Below the pieces are notes generated by a model. That model was not told where the DNA came from. It was given only the letters and a program-made list of their open reading frames with translations, and made no database searches. Made by a program: the position numbers and the translations under genes. Positions 48,688-57,007 of a stretch of 64,000 nucleotides of DNA are shown in pieces. Position 1 is the first letter of the stretch. Each line of letters starts with the position of its first letter. The DNA comes from Serratia liquefaciens ATCC 27592 (GTDB lineage: Bacteria > Pseudomonadota > Gammaproteobacteria > Enterobacterales > Enterobacteriaceae): assembly GCF_000422085.1 (NCBI RefSeq), contig NC_021741.1, positions 3,162,001 to 3,226,000 on the forward strand. The letters run 5' to 3'.

Positions 48688-49540
48688 CAAGTGCCTTCCT
48701 CTTGGTGGGTTCTGGTTGATAGTTGTAGATGCCTTTAAACTTGCGGTAAGCCGCCGTGTAGAGCGCGGAGTAGAAAACATAAGGGCGACGCAGGATTTTC
48801 AGATCCCACAGCCAAAAATTAACGTTGATATTCAGATCGTCTAAAGATTCGGCCTGGTGCCACCACCCCAGCGGCAAATACAGCATTTCACCGGGTTCTA
48901 AAATAAAGTCGCGGCGCTGCGGGATTTTTGCCGCCAAGCGGGGAAAACGCTGCGGGTCGATATTGTCAAAATCAAAGGCCTGCGATTTATCGCCGAACCC
49001 CTGCAGGATAGATCGCGGATAGTAATCTCCGCGGCCCGGAGGAAAAAGAATGAACCGTTTTCTGCCCTGCAAAGAAATATTAAAGTTTTCCAGCTCATCG
49101 AAATGGCTTTGGGTAAATACCCCGTGGTAGCTGACCCATAAATTGGCGGCGTTCAACCCACGACGGGAGGCCAGCAGGGAAAAAGCATCAAAGCCAAGGA
49201 TATTATTGACGTCCTCGGGGCGGTGCATAATATTGGACACCACGCGATACCAGGTATTGTTGTCGCTTTGGTACTCTTTATTTTCCAAAAAACCACGCAG
49301 CTGAATTTTCATGGTTTGCCAGCGTTCGGTATTTTCTTTATTACTGGCCTCTCGGAACAAGGTGACATTATCATCGCCCAAGCGTTGTGAGATCAGGTCA
49401 CTCGCCCCTATGCTGGTATCAATGGGTAAATCGGTAATAATGACCGGAACGTCGGCTCGGAAAATAGCTTCAACACCAAAGGCGACGAACTCTTTAAAGG
49501 TCATGCGCGGAACGGGAACCCCCGTCGTTAACTGTTTCAC
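48674..49540 (-). CDS. JmjC / cupin-8 type Fe(II)-2-oxoglutarate oxygenase
   Basis: The 288-residue protein has a double-stranded beta-helix core with the iron triad HxD in TQSHFDELENFNISLQGRKRFILFPP (about 147-172). The distal His is in LPLGWWHQAESL (about 225-236). This layout is shared by FIH-like and tRNA- or peptide-hydroxylating cupin-8 enzymes. In a biosynthetic operon it may hydroxylate the product or a carrier amino acid. It overlaps the synthase start by 14 bases. The substrate cannot be told. Confidence 0.82.
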   Translation of the reverse strand: MKQLTTGVPVPRMTFKEFVAFGVEAIFRADVPVIITDLPIDTSIGASDLISQRLGDDNVTLFREASNKENTERWQTMKIQLRGFLENKEYQSDNNTWYRVVSNIMHRPEDVNNILGFDAFSLLASRRGLNAANLWVSYHGVFTQSHFDELENFNISLQGRKRFILFPPGRGDYYPRSILQGFGDKSQAFDFDNIDPQRFPRLAAKIPQRRDFILEPGEMLYLPLGWWHQAESLDDLNINVNFWLWDLKILRRPYVFYSALYTAAYRKFKGIYNYQPEPTKRKALDEQP

Positions 49541-49602
49541 GATTGCCGTTTTCCTGTTTCGAAAATAATAATGTGAGGCCCCGATATTTTGGGGCGTAGT
49601 TT

Positions 49603-50811
49603 TTATTTATTGCTGAGTAATTTCTGGCTAAACAGGCTGGATAATAAAGCGAGTGTTCCGGCGGCCATGGCTACCCAGGCCACCTGACCCGCTCCGCTTT
49701 GATCAGAAAGCTGTCCACCCACCGAGACGCCCAGTGAAAAGCCCAGCCAGCCGGCGCTGGACAACCAGGAGAAGCCTTCGGATAAACACCCTTTCGGCGT
49801 CAAGGACTCCAGCAGGTTGCTGCAGGTGATCAATAACGGCGCCACCGACAGCCCGGCGACGAAAGCGGAAATGCCCATGACAACGGGAACGCTGGTGAAA
49901 ATCAGCGGAAGCGTGCCGGCACACAGGGTGGCGGAGGTGATCAGCAGCAGGCGGGGTTGCGATAAGGACCAGTTCATGGCGCCGTAGCAGGTGCCACCCA
50001 CCAGGCTGCCCGCGGCGCAAATGGATAACAGCACACCGGCGAGGGTTGGATTGCCTACTTCTTTGGCGTAGGCGATCATCATGACGTCGATTGAGCCAAG
50101 AAACAGGCCTACCGCCGCATAGGAGATCATTAACGCCCGTACCCAGACCATGCTGATTGCCCGACGGTCGCTTTCTGCGCTCTTGTGCACAATAACCGGC
50201 TCAGAACGCCGATGTAACACCAGGGCCAGAGAACCACTGAAGGTGAGCGCGGCGCATAACGCCAGCCCCGCTGCGGGGTGCCATGCCGTGGCCAAAACAA
50301 TGGCGATTAACGGCCCCAATAAGAAAATGATCTCATCAAGCACGGTTTCTAACGCGTACGCGGTTCGTAGCGCTTCATCGGTCACCATGGAGGCCCAGCG
50401 AGTACGAATAAATCCATCCACCGGCACCGACGAACAACCGGTAGCAATGGCCGCCGCCATAATTGCCCATAAGTGCATATTCAGCAGCACCAAGCCAATT
50501 AACGAAAGGATCGCAATGACGTGGCAGCAGCAGGTAATAATAAGCACCTTTCGCTGGCTGAATTTATCGGCAAATCGGCCTAAAACCGGGCTGGCTATCG
50601 CCTGCGTAATCATTAATGTTCCCGCCACGGTTCCGGCAATCCATAACGAGTCCATAGTGGCGGAAATCAACATTATGCAACTGATGGACCGCATCGCCAC
50701 CGGGAACCTGACCAGCAGGCCAAACAATGAAAGCGTCGCATGTCCGGGATCAGACAATAATCGGGTATAAGAACCAAAACTGAACTTGGACTCAACGGCC
50801 TCTGTTTCCAT
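49603..50811 (-). CDS. MFS transporter, putative product exporter
   Basis: The 402-residue protein has 12 predicted membrane segments and MFS features: GTLMITQAIASPVLGRFADKFSQRKVLI (the loop 2-3 motif A region, about 65-92), a long central loop with charged residues (RRSEPVIVHKSAESDRR), and a second-half repeat. It is the first gene of the eight-gene operon, 62 bases ahead of the oxygenase gene, which suggests export of or self-protection from the product. Drug-efflux-type annotation would be a guess. Confidence 0.82.
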   Translation of the reverse strand: METEAVESKFSFGSYTRLLSDPGHATLSLFGLLVRFPVAMRSISCIMLISATMDSLWIAGTVAGTLMITQAIASPVLGRFADKFSQRKVLIITCCCHVIAILSLIGLVLLNMHLWAIMAAAIATGCSSVPVDGFIRTRWASMVTDEALRTAYALETVLDEIIFLLGPLIAIVLATAWHPAAGLALCAALTFSGSLALVLHRRSEPVIVHKSAESDRRAISMVWVRALMISYAAVGLFLGSIDVMMIAYAKEVGNPTLAGVLLSICAAGSLVGGTCYGAMNWSLSQPRLLLITSATLCAGTLPLIFTSVPVVMGISAFVAGLSVAPLLITCSNLLESLTPKGCLSEGFSWLSSAGWLGFSLGVSVGGQLSDQSGAGQVAWVAMAAGTLALLSSLFSQKLLSNK

Positions 50812-51411
50812 AAGGTGCTCTCAATAGATATTCGCTAAAAGAACGAATGAATATATCAATCGAACATACCCACTCATTTATTTGATCGGGCACACTCAAT
50901 GAAATAAATAACTTAACTATTTATTTATGCGCAACAATAAAACGAAGGTAACGCGCTCAGGCATTAATCCCTCCCGAATGGAATTCAGGTCATAGAATAT
51001 TGTTCGCGTTGAAATCATCTTGGTTAATAATTATTAATTCGCCATCTTAAAAAGTCCCCGAAATTTATCATAAACAATTTTAATGCATGGGCATTAAGAA
51101 TTAGCAACGCTAATCATTATTTACAAGAGCGTTTTTGCATCACATTGATGCGTTATTGCATTCATATTTAATTACAGTGAGTTAAGTGTTAATTATGGTG
51201 AAAATAATAATTTTCAGTCTGCGAATGACGCCCTTTGAACCACACTCTCAGGGCCCTCTGGCGCTATAGCGGCTCAGAAAACAGAAACTGTGCCGTAATC
51301 GTCATTTTTACTCCCTATTGGAGCCAAGTATTCCTGCCGCGCTTTATTTATGATGAAGGTTTGACGCGCGGGGACATTGGCCCTGACATTAACATCACGC
51401 GAGGAGAACAC
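50812..51411. other. 600-bp AT-rich divergent promoter region
   Basis: This region separates the minus-strand alpha-oxoamine operon from the plus-strand M24 peptidase. It is AT-rich over 50830-51230 and shows no gene with a ribosome site. A GCATCA-CAT-TGATGC hairpin lies at 51137-51151. The frame continuing upstream of the peptidase ATG begins with TTG and lacks homology, so I treat it as leader. Confidence 0.45.
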
Positions 51412-52638
51412 ATGGCTACAGGCATTGGCGGTAGTACGCCACAACAGGCCCTGGAACAGCTGCAACCGCTCACGGACAACCCGCCTGAAATCGCCGCGGT
51501 GGAATACCGGCAACGCATTCAGCACGCGCAGCGCCTGATGCGCGACAACGGCATTGACGCCTGCTATCTCAATGCCGGCAGCAACCTGCTCTATTTTACC
51601 GGTACCGCCTGGTCGCCCAGCGAACGTATGGTGGGCGCGGTGATCCCGGCCGAGGGGGAAATCGCCTATATTGCGCCCTGGTTTGAGATCGGCACGTTCA
51701 AGGACGCGCAGGTGATTGAGGGGGAGATATTTAGCTGGCATGAGGAAGAAGATCCCTACCGGTTGTTCTTCACCGTACTGGCCGCGCGTGGGCTGACAGG
51801 TTCGGGCCGCCAACTCAAAGTGGCCATTTGCGAAACCGCGTCGGTCACGCTGTTCCTCGGCCTGCAACAGCATGCCGGTGAAATAAAGTTGGTCAGCGCC
51901 CTGCCGATCACCGGGTACTGCCGCAGCCGCAAATCGGCGGCCGAAATTGCGCTGATGCAAACCGCGAATAACATTACCCTGCGGGTCCAACAGGCGGCGG
52001 CAAGCATATTGCGCCCAGGGATCACCGCCAGAGAGCTGGTCGAGTTTGTCGATCAGGCCCATCGCAAAATGGGCACCACCGGTTCTTACTTCTGCATTGT
52101 ACTGTTCGGATCCGATAGCGCGTTTCCTCATGGCGTTAAAGCCCCCAACCCGCTGCAACATAACGATGTCGTGCTGCTGGATACCGGCTGTCGCTACAAG
52201 GGCTACCTGTCCGATATCACCCGAACTTATGTCTACGGCGAAGCCAACCCGCGCCAACGCTTTGCCTGGCAGGCTGAACATGATGCGCAGGCTGCGGCAT
52301 TTGCTGTAATCGCGCCCGGCGTGCCCTGCCATAAAGTGGATGATGCCGCGCGCGAAGCGCTGGTTTCTCATGGTTTTGGGCCGGATTATCAGCTGCCGGG
52401 GCTGCCGCACCGTACCGGTCACGGTATCGGGCTGGACATTCATGAAGCGCCGTATCTGATCCGCAAGCAGCAGGAGCCGCTCGACGTGGGGATGTGCGCC
52501 AGCATCGAACCCATGCTATGCCTGCCAGGCGAGTTCGGCATTCGTCTTGAGGATCATTTCTACGTCACCGAAGACGGAGCGCGCTGGTTTACCGCGCCGG
52601 CGAAATCTATTGATGACCCTTTCAATTTGATGTCCTGA
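51412..52638 (+). CDS. M24 family Xaa-Pro aminopeptidase/dipeptidase
   Basis: This is a metallopeptidase of the pita-bread fold. It starts at MATGIGGSTPQQAL, where GAGGAGA precedes the ATG; 408 residues. The N-terminal creatinase-type domain is at about 45-170. The catalytic domain ligands are Asp (VVLLDTGCRYKGY), Asp (LSDITRTY), His (HRTGHGIGLDIHE), Glu (CASIEPML) and Glu (IRLEDHFYV). It is divergent from the biosynthetic operon and lies just before the microcin-like gene, separated by a hairpin, so co-function with either is unproven. Confidence 0.9.
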   Translation: MATGIGGSTPQQALEQLQPLTDNPPEIAAVEYRQRIQHAQRLMRDNGIDACYLNAGSNLLYFTGTAWSPSERMVGAVIPAEGEIAYIAPWFEIGTFKDAQVIEGEIFSWHEEEDPYRLFFTVLAARGLTGSGRQLKVAICETASVTLFLGLQQHAGEIKLVSALPITGYCRSRKSAAEIALMQTANNITLRVQQAAASILRPGITARELVEFVDQAHRKMGTTGSYFCIVLFGSDSAFPHGVKAPNPLQHNDVVLLDTGCRYKGYLSDITRTYVYGEANPRQRFAWQAEHDAQAAAFAVIAPGVPCHKVDDAAREALVSHGFGPDYQLPGLPHRTGHGIGLDIHEAPYLIRKQQEPLDVGMCASIEPMLCLPGEFGIRLEDHFYVTEDGARWFTAPAKSIDDPFNLMS

Positions 52639-52647
52639 TCCCCTGCC

Positions 52648-52664
52648 GGGCGGCGTCGCCGCTC
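52648..52664 (+). terminator. Probable terminator after the M24 peptidase
   Basis: GGGCGGC-GTC-GCCGCTC forms a compact stem with one G-U pair, 10 bases after the stop, and is followed by GGATTTAAAAA. The U-tract is short, so strength is uncertain. Confidence 0.45.
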
Positions 52665-52796
52665 GGATTTAAAAACAACTCTCCCCATAATAATAAGAAA
52701 CTTTAATATCGATTATATTTACTCACCTCATTTAACACTTCATGTTAATGCAATCATTAATTCATTCCATTTTATACACTCCGGATAAAATAGTTG

Positions 52797-52825
52797 TTGA
52801 TATGCAAAATGACTTGGGTTAATAA
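52797..52825 (+). promoter_or_regulatory. Candidate promoter of the microcin-like gene
   Basis: TTGATA and TAATAA are separated by 17 bases in a very AT-rich stretch, 59 bases before the start. The -10 is poor. I see no clear Fur box. Offered only as the best candidate. Confidence 0.3.
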
Positions 52826-52883
52826 TCAATCCACCATCAAGGTGAAGCATAATAAAAAATCATAAACTCAAAGGGAGTTGGTT

Positions 52884-53234
52884 ATGAAAACGATTGATCA
52901 TTCTTTATTAGACTCTATCGCCGGCGGCCGTGGTAATAATGGCGGAGACCGTGCGGACAATAGTCGTAAGAATAAAGGAAAAAACAATGGCGGTAACAAA
53001 AGCGGCTCAAGTGACTACTATACTAAAAACACGTCGGAAGACTGTATCAATGGCATGGTGGCAGGTACAGCTTTAGGAGCGTTTGGTGGGCTACCTGGCG
53101 CCGCTATGGGATTGGTTGGCGGCGCAGTTACCGGCGGTTGTTTCAAGGATGGCAACAAGGGTGGCGGTAACGTAGGTATGGGCAAAGGCGGGAATAAATG
53201 CGGGTCAAGTTCCGGTGGCAAATGTTCTTGGTAG
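52884..53234 (+). CDS. Putative class II microcin precursor with double-glycine leader
   Basis: The 116-residue precursor starts at MKTIDHSLLDSIAGG, after AAGGGAG at six bases. This 15-residue leader ends in Gly-Gly and parallels the leaders of microcins V and L (pattern ...ELDSVSGG), which are cut by C39-peptidase ABC exporters. The predicted 101-residue mature part is Gly/Asn/Lys-rich. It has a hydrophobic GxxxG-rich segment (about 55-85) and four cysteines (54, 86, 106, 114) that could form two disulfides, as in class IIa microcins. The end is ...KCSW, not the Ser-rich tail of siderophore-microcins. A small membrane gene follows. No exporter is adjacent. Function is inferred. Confidence 0.72.
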   Translation: MKTIDHSLLDSIAGGRGNNGGDRADNSRKNKGKNNGGNKSGSSDYYTKNTSEDCINGMVAGTALGAFGGLPGAAMGLVGGAVTGGCFKDGNKGGGNVGMGKGGNKCGSSSGGKCSW

Positions 53235-53292
53235 ACGGTAACGTTAAAGAAAATAACTACGGGCAGGATACTCGCCATTTTTAGGTGATTAC

Positions 53293-53508
53293 ATGAATGA
53301 TAAAGTTATAAAAATAATATCAGTTATTCTGGGTATATTTCTTTCTTCATCCTTGCTAAGCGGGGCTGGGGTAGGCTTTTCAACATGGTATCCCGCACCG
53401 AGAGGCATTTCCGTTCTGTTGGTTTCAATTAGCTGCGGTATTGTCTTAGTAAGACTTATATACTTAATAATTAAATTCTCTTTAGGCAAGCCGCAGAAAG
53501 GGAGCTAA
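53293..53508 (+). CDS. Small two-helix membrane protein, candidate microcin immunity
   Basis: The 71-residue protein has two hydrophobic helices (about 6-28 and 40-63) joined by a short polar turn (FSTWYPAPRG), and a basic C-terminal KPQKGS. I do not recognise a family. It begins 58 bases after the microcin-like gene on the same strand. Class II microcins are usually encoded with a tiny inner-membrane immunity protein of this size, and that is the basis of the call. It could be a different small membrane protein. Confidence 0.6.
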   Translation: MNDKVIKIISVILGIFLSSSLLSGAGVGFSTWYPAPRGISVLLVSISCGIVLVRLIYLIIKFSLGKPQKGS

Positions 53509-53867
53509 ATTCCCTAGTTTTAACGACCATGCTTTCGTTCATAAATTTGTTAATTAAAGGCGTCAGTTAATCGCTGTCGCCTTGCTCTCCCCCACGTTTC
53601 CTGTGCGGCATTACTGACTACTTTACATTCAAGCGTTAACCAACCGATACCGGTTGCTGCCATCCAGCTTCAATTTACGTGCTGCGACGACCCAGTTCAT
53701 GCCTGTGTCATCCTGACGATACCCTATGCCAGTGCATCTTCGCTGATAGAGATGTTTTTATTCACGCTCCGCGTTGGGCTTTCCACACGCCAACTGGGGT
53801 TAATCAGTTGGCGTAACCGCTAAAATAGATTAGTTTTAAGCTCTGACTTTCCTCGGCACTGGATGCT
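53509..53867. other. Gap between microcin locus and DyP gene, with a possible gene remnant
   Basis: No intact gene is seen. On the minus strand a 43-codon open stretch (53757-53629) ends ...KLKLDGSNRYRLVNA before a stop. It reads like the tail of a protein but has no ribosome site and a stop just upstream, so it may be a decayed fragment. A perfect 8-bp hairpin CGCCAACT...AGTTGGCG lies at 53788-53813, 54 bases before the DyP gene. Confidence 0.35.
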
Positions 53868-54824
53868 ATGACTACCCAAAATCAACAACCTCAGGCTGTC
53901 TTCAGCCCCGTTACACGTCATGCCATATTTTTGGTCGCCACCTTGTCGCCCAACCCCGCTCAGCTTGCTGCGGTGCGTGGCTGGTGTGCGGATATCAGCG
54001 GCGTAATCCGTTCCGTCGGCAAAAGATCCCCGGCGGGCAATCTGTCCTGCGTCTGCGGATTTGGCTCTACGGCCTGGGATCGGCTGTTCGGCCAACCCCG
54101 TCCGGCGCTGCTTCATCCTTTTCGTGAGATAGGCACCGGCGACCGCGTTGCCGTTTCGACCCCTGGCGATATCCTGCTGCACATTCGCGCCGACGAGATG
54201 GATTTGTGCTTCGAACTCGCCACACAGTTGATGAACAAGCTTGGCGATGCCGTGACGGTAATAGAGGAAGTGCACGGTTTCCGCTACTTCGATCAGCGGG
54301 CAATGATTGGTTTTGTCGATGGTACAGAAAACCCCGAAGGGCACGAAGCCTTCGACTATACGGTGATTGGCGAGGAAGACGCTGAGTTTTCAGGCGGCAG
54401 CTACGTGCTGGTACAAAAATACCTGCATGACATGAAAGGCTGGAATTCACTGAGCGTTGAAACGCAAGAACGCATTATTGGTCGCCACAAGCAATCCAAT
54501 ATTGAACTGGATGAAGACGTCAAGCCTTCGTCATCCCACAGTTCCCTGACGACGCTGACCGATGAAAACGGCAATGAAGTCAAAATATTGCGTGACAATA
54601 TGCCGTTCGGGAAACCCGGCATGGGGGAGTTCGGCACTTACTTCATCGGCTACGCGCGATCCCCTCAGCCCATCGAGCAAATGTTGGAGAACATGTTTGT
54701 TGGTCGGCCAGCCGGCAATTATGATCGCCTGTTGGATTTCAGCCGCGCGGTCACCGGCAGCCTGTTCTTTACGCCATCGGCAACCCTGCTGGAAGCCTTG
54801 GCTGAGCGTGACGCCCCACAATAA
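53868..54824 (+). CDS. Dyp-type heme peroxidase (YfeX-like)
   Basis: This heme peroxidase fold protein of 318 residues is close in length to E. coli YfeX (299). It has the distal GFVDGTENP motif (GxxDG with the catalytic Asp, about 149-157), GGSYVLVQKYLHDM, the conserved Arg region RHKQSNIE and the C-terminal GEFGTYFIGYARSP. The proximal His is expected in the second half. There is no signal peptide or Tat motif, so it is probably cytoplasmic. It stands alone with a hairpin after it. Confidence 0.9.
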   Translation: MTTQNQQPQAVFSPVTRHAIFLVATLSPNPAQLAAVRGWCADISGVIRSVGKRSPAGNLSCVCGFGSTAWDRLFGQPRPALLHPFREIGTGDRVAVSTPGDILLHIRADEMDLCFELATQLMNKLGDAVTVIEEVHGFRYFDQRAMIGFVDGTENPEGHEAFDYTVIGEEDAEFSGGSYVLVQKYLHDMKGWNSLSVETQERIIGRHKQSNIELDEDVKPSSSHSSLTTLTDENGNEVKILRDNMPFGKPGMGEFGTYFIGYARSPQPIEQMLENMFVGRPAGNYDRLLDFSRAVTGSLFFTPSATLLEALAERDAPQ

Positions 54825-54840
54825 TCCCCGATGAGCAATG

Positions 54841-54870
54841 ACTGCCCCGGTCGGTTGGGGGGCAGTTCTG
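54841..54870 (+). terminator. Probable terminator after the DyP gene
   Basis: ACTGCCCC pairs with GGGGCAGT (eight pairs) 17 bases past the stop, followed by TCTG. The U-tract is weak. Confidence 0.45.
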
Positions 54871-54998
54871 CCAACTGCAACATCGGCTGTCGACGCCCGC
54901 ATCAGATACGTATTTCAGGGCGCTGGATACGAATGCTCACTATCCCCAACCCCTCTTCTATTGCCAAGGCGTGACAAGAGTTTGAAGAAGATGGCCGC

Positions 54999-55163
54999 AT
55001 GAAACCTTCCGCCTACGATGATCGAATCGTTGACGTGATAGAAGAACTGATGAGGTTTACCCTTCTGACGCGAGGCAATGCCAGGTATCTGGTCGACCGT
55101 TACAGCAAGAGAAAAGAGCGCGCGGCTGAACTGTCTGCACGAGTCAATCAACGCAGCATCTAA
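54999..55163 (+). CDS. Small charged protein, 54 residues, unknown
   Basis: I do not recognise the family. The frame encodes [18 protein letters not shown], then [27 protein letters not shown], ending VNQRSI. It looks helical and amphipathic with many Arg/Glu pairs, and ends 8 bases before a good terminator, which supports a real transcript. The ribosome site is modest (AAGAAG). A longer minus-strand frame over the same bases has non-protein-like composition. It could be part of a degraded phage-type gene, but nothing shows that. Confidence 0.5.
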   Translation: MKPSAYDDRIVDVIEELMRFTLLTRGNARYLVDRYSKRKERAAELSARVNQRSI

Positions 55164-55170
55164 AAAGTCA

Positions 55171-55199
55171 GGCCCGCAATCCAACCGCGGGCCTTTAAT
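55171..55199. terminator. Bidirectional terminator between the small gene and arsC
   Basis: GGCCCGC pairs with GCGGGCC around AATCCAACC. TTTAAT follows on the plus strand and a run of AAAAG precedes (CTTTTT on the minus strand), so it can serve both the small gene and the convergent ars operon. Confidence 0.75.
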
Positions 55200-55201
55200 G
55201 C

Positions 55202-55633
55202 TCATTTCACCGAAATTCGCCGCCCTTGCGCATCGATCACAGGCTCGCCGTCTTCCTTGGTGAAAGGGCCTTGCTGCGGATCCGGCAGGATATCCAGCAC
55301 GGCTTCCGACGGTCGACACAGACGGGTGCCCAAGGGTGTCACCACAATAGGTCGATTAATCAATATCGGTTGTTGCAACATAAAGTCGATCAATTGTTCG
55401 TCACTCCAGCCTGCATCTGCCAGCCCCAACGATTCATAAGGCTCGACGTTTTTACGCAGTAAGGCTCGCGCAGATATTCCCATATCGGCGATCAGCCTGA
55501 TCAATTGCTCGCGGTCGGGCGGTGTCTCCAGATACAAAATCACCGTCGGTTCCACACCACTGTTGCGGATCAGTGCCAACGTATTGCGCGATGTGCCGCA
55601 AGCCGGGTTGTGGTAAATCTTGATGTTACTCAT
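55202..55633 (-). CDS. arsC: ArsC, arsenate reductase (glutaredoxin-dependent)
   Basis: ArsC reduces arsenate to arsenite for export. The 143-residue protein (E. coli R773/chromosomal 141) has the catalytic Cys12 in YHNPACGTSRNTL and the oxyanion-binding arginines in RALLRKNVEPYE, NRPIVVTPLGTRLCRPSE. It follows arsB by 21 bases as the last gene of arsRBC. Confidence 0.96.
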   Translation of the reverse strand: MSNIKIYHNPACGTSRNTLALIRNSGVEPTVILYLETPPDREQLIRLIADMGISARALLRKNVEPYESLGLADAGWSDEQLIDFMLQQPILINRPIVVTPLGTRLCRPSEAVLDILPDPQQGPFTKEDGEPVIDAQGRRISVK

Positions 55634-55654
55634 GGCGTTCTCTCTGAGTTATGG

Positions 55655-56938
55655 CTAAAGCGACAGGCGCAGGGCCAGGGCGGTCAGCGCAACCAACAGC
55701 ACCGGCAGGGTCATCACTACCCCGACCCGGAAATAGTATCCCCAGCTTATGACGATGCTTTTCTTCGACAATACGTGCAGCCACAACAGCGTGGCCAGGC
55801 TACCGATCGGCGTAATTTTCGGCCCAAGATCGCTGCCTATGACATTGGCATAAATCATTGCCTGTTTAATTACGCCTTCGGCATTGCTGCCGTCAATCGA
55901 CAAGGCCCCCACCAACACCGTCGGCATGTTGTTCATCACCGAGGACAAAAATGCCGTCAGGAAACCGGTGCCCAGCGTAGCTGCCCAAATTCCGCGTTCG
56001 GCCAGAAAATCCAGCACACCGGCCAGGGTATCGGTCAGCCCTGCATTACGCAGCCCGTAGACCACCAGATACATCCCGAGAGAGAAGACCACGATCTGCC
56101 AGGGGGCGCCCCGCAACACTTTAGCAGTGTCGATGGCCTGCCCCTTTTTCGCCACCAGCAGCAGGATTAACGCACCAACGGCGGCGACCAGGCTAACCGG
56201 CACGCCCAGCGGCTCAAGCCCAAAAAAACCCACCAGCAGCAGCACCAATACGCCCCAACCGGCTCTAAACGTCGGCAAATCGCGAATGGCCTCACGCGGT
56301 GGCCGCAGCAACCTCAGGTCATAGCTGCGCGGAATGTCCTTGCGGAAGAACAGGTGCAACATCACCAGCGTGGCGACAATGGCGGCAAGGTTCACCGGCA
56401 CCATCACTGCCGCATACTGCGTGAAACCCAGTTGAAAGAAATCAGCGGAGACGATATTCACCAAATTGGACACCACCAGCGGCAGGCTGGCGGTATCGGC
56501 GATAAATCCCGCCGCCATCACGAAGGCCAGCGTTGCCCCTGAACTGAACCCCAACGCCAGCAGCATCGCAATCACTATCGGCGTCAGGATCAGCGCTGCC
56601 CCGTCATTGGCAAACAACGCCGCCACCGCGGCGCCCAGCAGCACAATATAGGTGAACAACCAGCGCCCTTTGCCCTTGCCCCAGCGCGCAACATGCAGCG
56701 CGGCCCATTCAAAGAAGCCGGATTCATCCAGCAGCAGGCTGATAATGATCACCGCGATAAAGGTCGCGGTAGCGTTCCAGACGATCTGCCAGACCAGCGG
56801 AATATCACCGACCTGTACCACACCGGTCAGCAATGCCAAGAGCGCGCCGAAACAGGCACTCCAGCCTATGCCCAAGCCTTTCGGCTGCCAGATCACCAAA
56901 ACGATCGTCAGGATAAATATTGCCCCGGCCAACACCAT
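55655..56938 (-). CDS. arsB: ArsB, arsenite efflux permease
   Basis: ArsB exports arsenite and antimonite across the inner membrane. Starting at the ATG giving [21 protein letters not shown] (AAGGAG five bases before) yields 427 residues, close to E. coli ArsB (429). Twelve membrane segments and highly conserved blocks ([74 protein letters not shown]) are present. There is no arsA, so it would work as the carrier alone. Confidence 0.96.
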   Translation of the reverse strand: MVLAGAIFILTIVLVIWQPKGLGIGWSACFGALLALLTGVVQVGDIPLVWQIVWNATATFIAVIIISLLLDESGFFEWAALHVARWGKGKGRWLFTYIVLLGAAVAALFANDGAALILTPIVIAMLLALGFSSGATLAFVMAAGFIADTASLPLVVSNLVNIVSADFFQLGFTQYAAVMVPVNLAAIVATLVMLHLFFRKDIPRSYDLRLLRPPREAIRDLPTFRAGWGVLVLLLVGFFGLEPLGVPVSLVAAVGALILLLVAKKGQAIDTAKVLRGAPWQIVVFSLGMYLVVYGLRNAGLTDTLAGVLDFLAERGIWAATLGTGFLTAFLSSVMNNMPTVLVGALSIDGSNAEGVIKQAMIYANVIGSDLGPKITPIGSLATLLWLHVLSKKSIVISWGYYFRVGVVMTLPVLLVALTALALRLSL

Positions 56939-57007
56939 CACAACTCCTTAGTCTCTCACATCAAACATATATGTTATTTCGAATGTATTGATTTAAATTT
57001 TTTAGCG

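Noticed and set aside
51235..51411. N-terminal extension of the M24 peptidase
   Set aside because: It begins at TTG with no ribosome site, while the ATG at 51412 has GAGGAGA and aligns with family N-termini.
52884..53234. Siderophore-type (class IIb) microcin
   Set aside because: The C-terminus ends CSW instead of the Ser-rich tail with a terminal Ser that siderophore attachment needs, and no glycosyltransferase or esterase genes are adjacent.
54915..55319. 134-codon minus-strand frame over the small gene and arsC
   Set aside because: It crosses the terminator and overlaps arsC out of frame; the composition is not protein-like.
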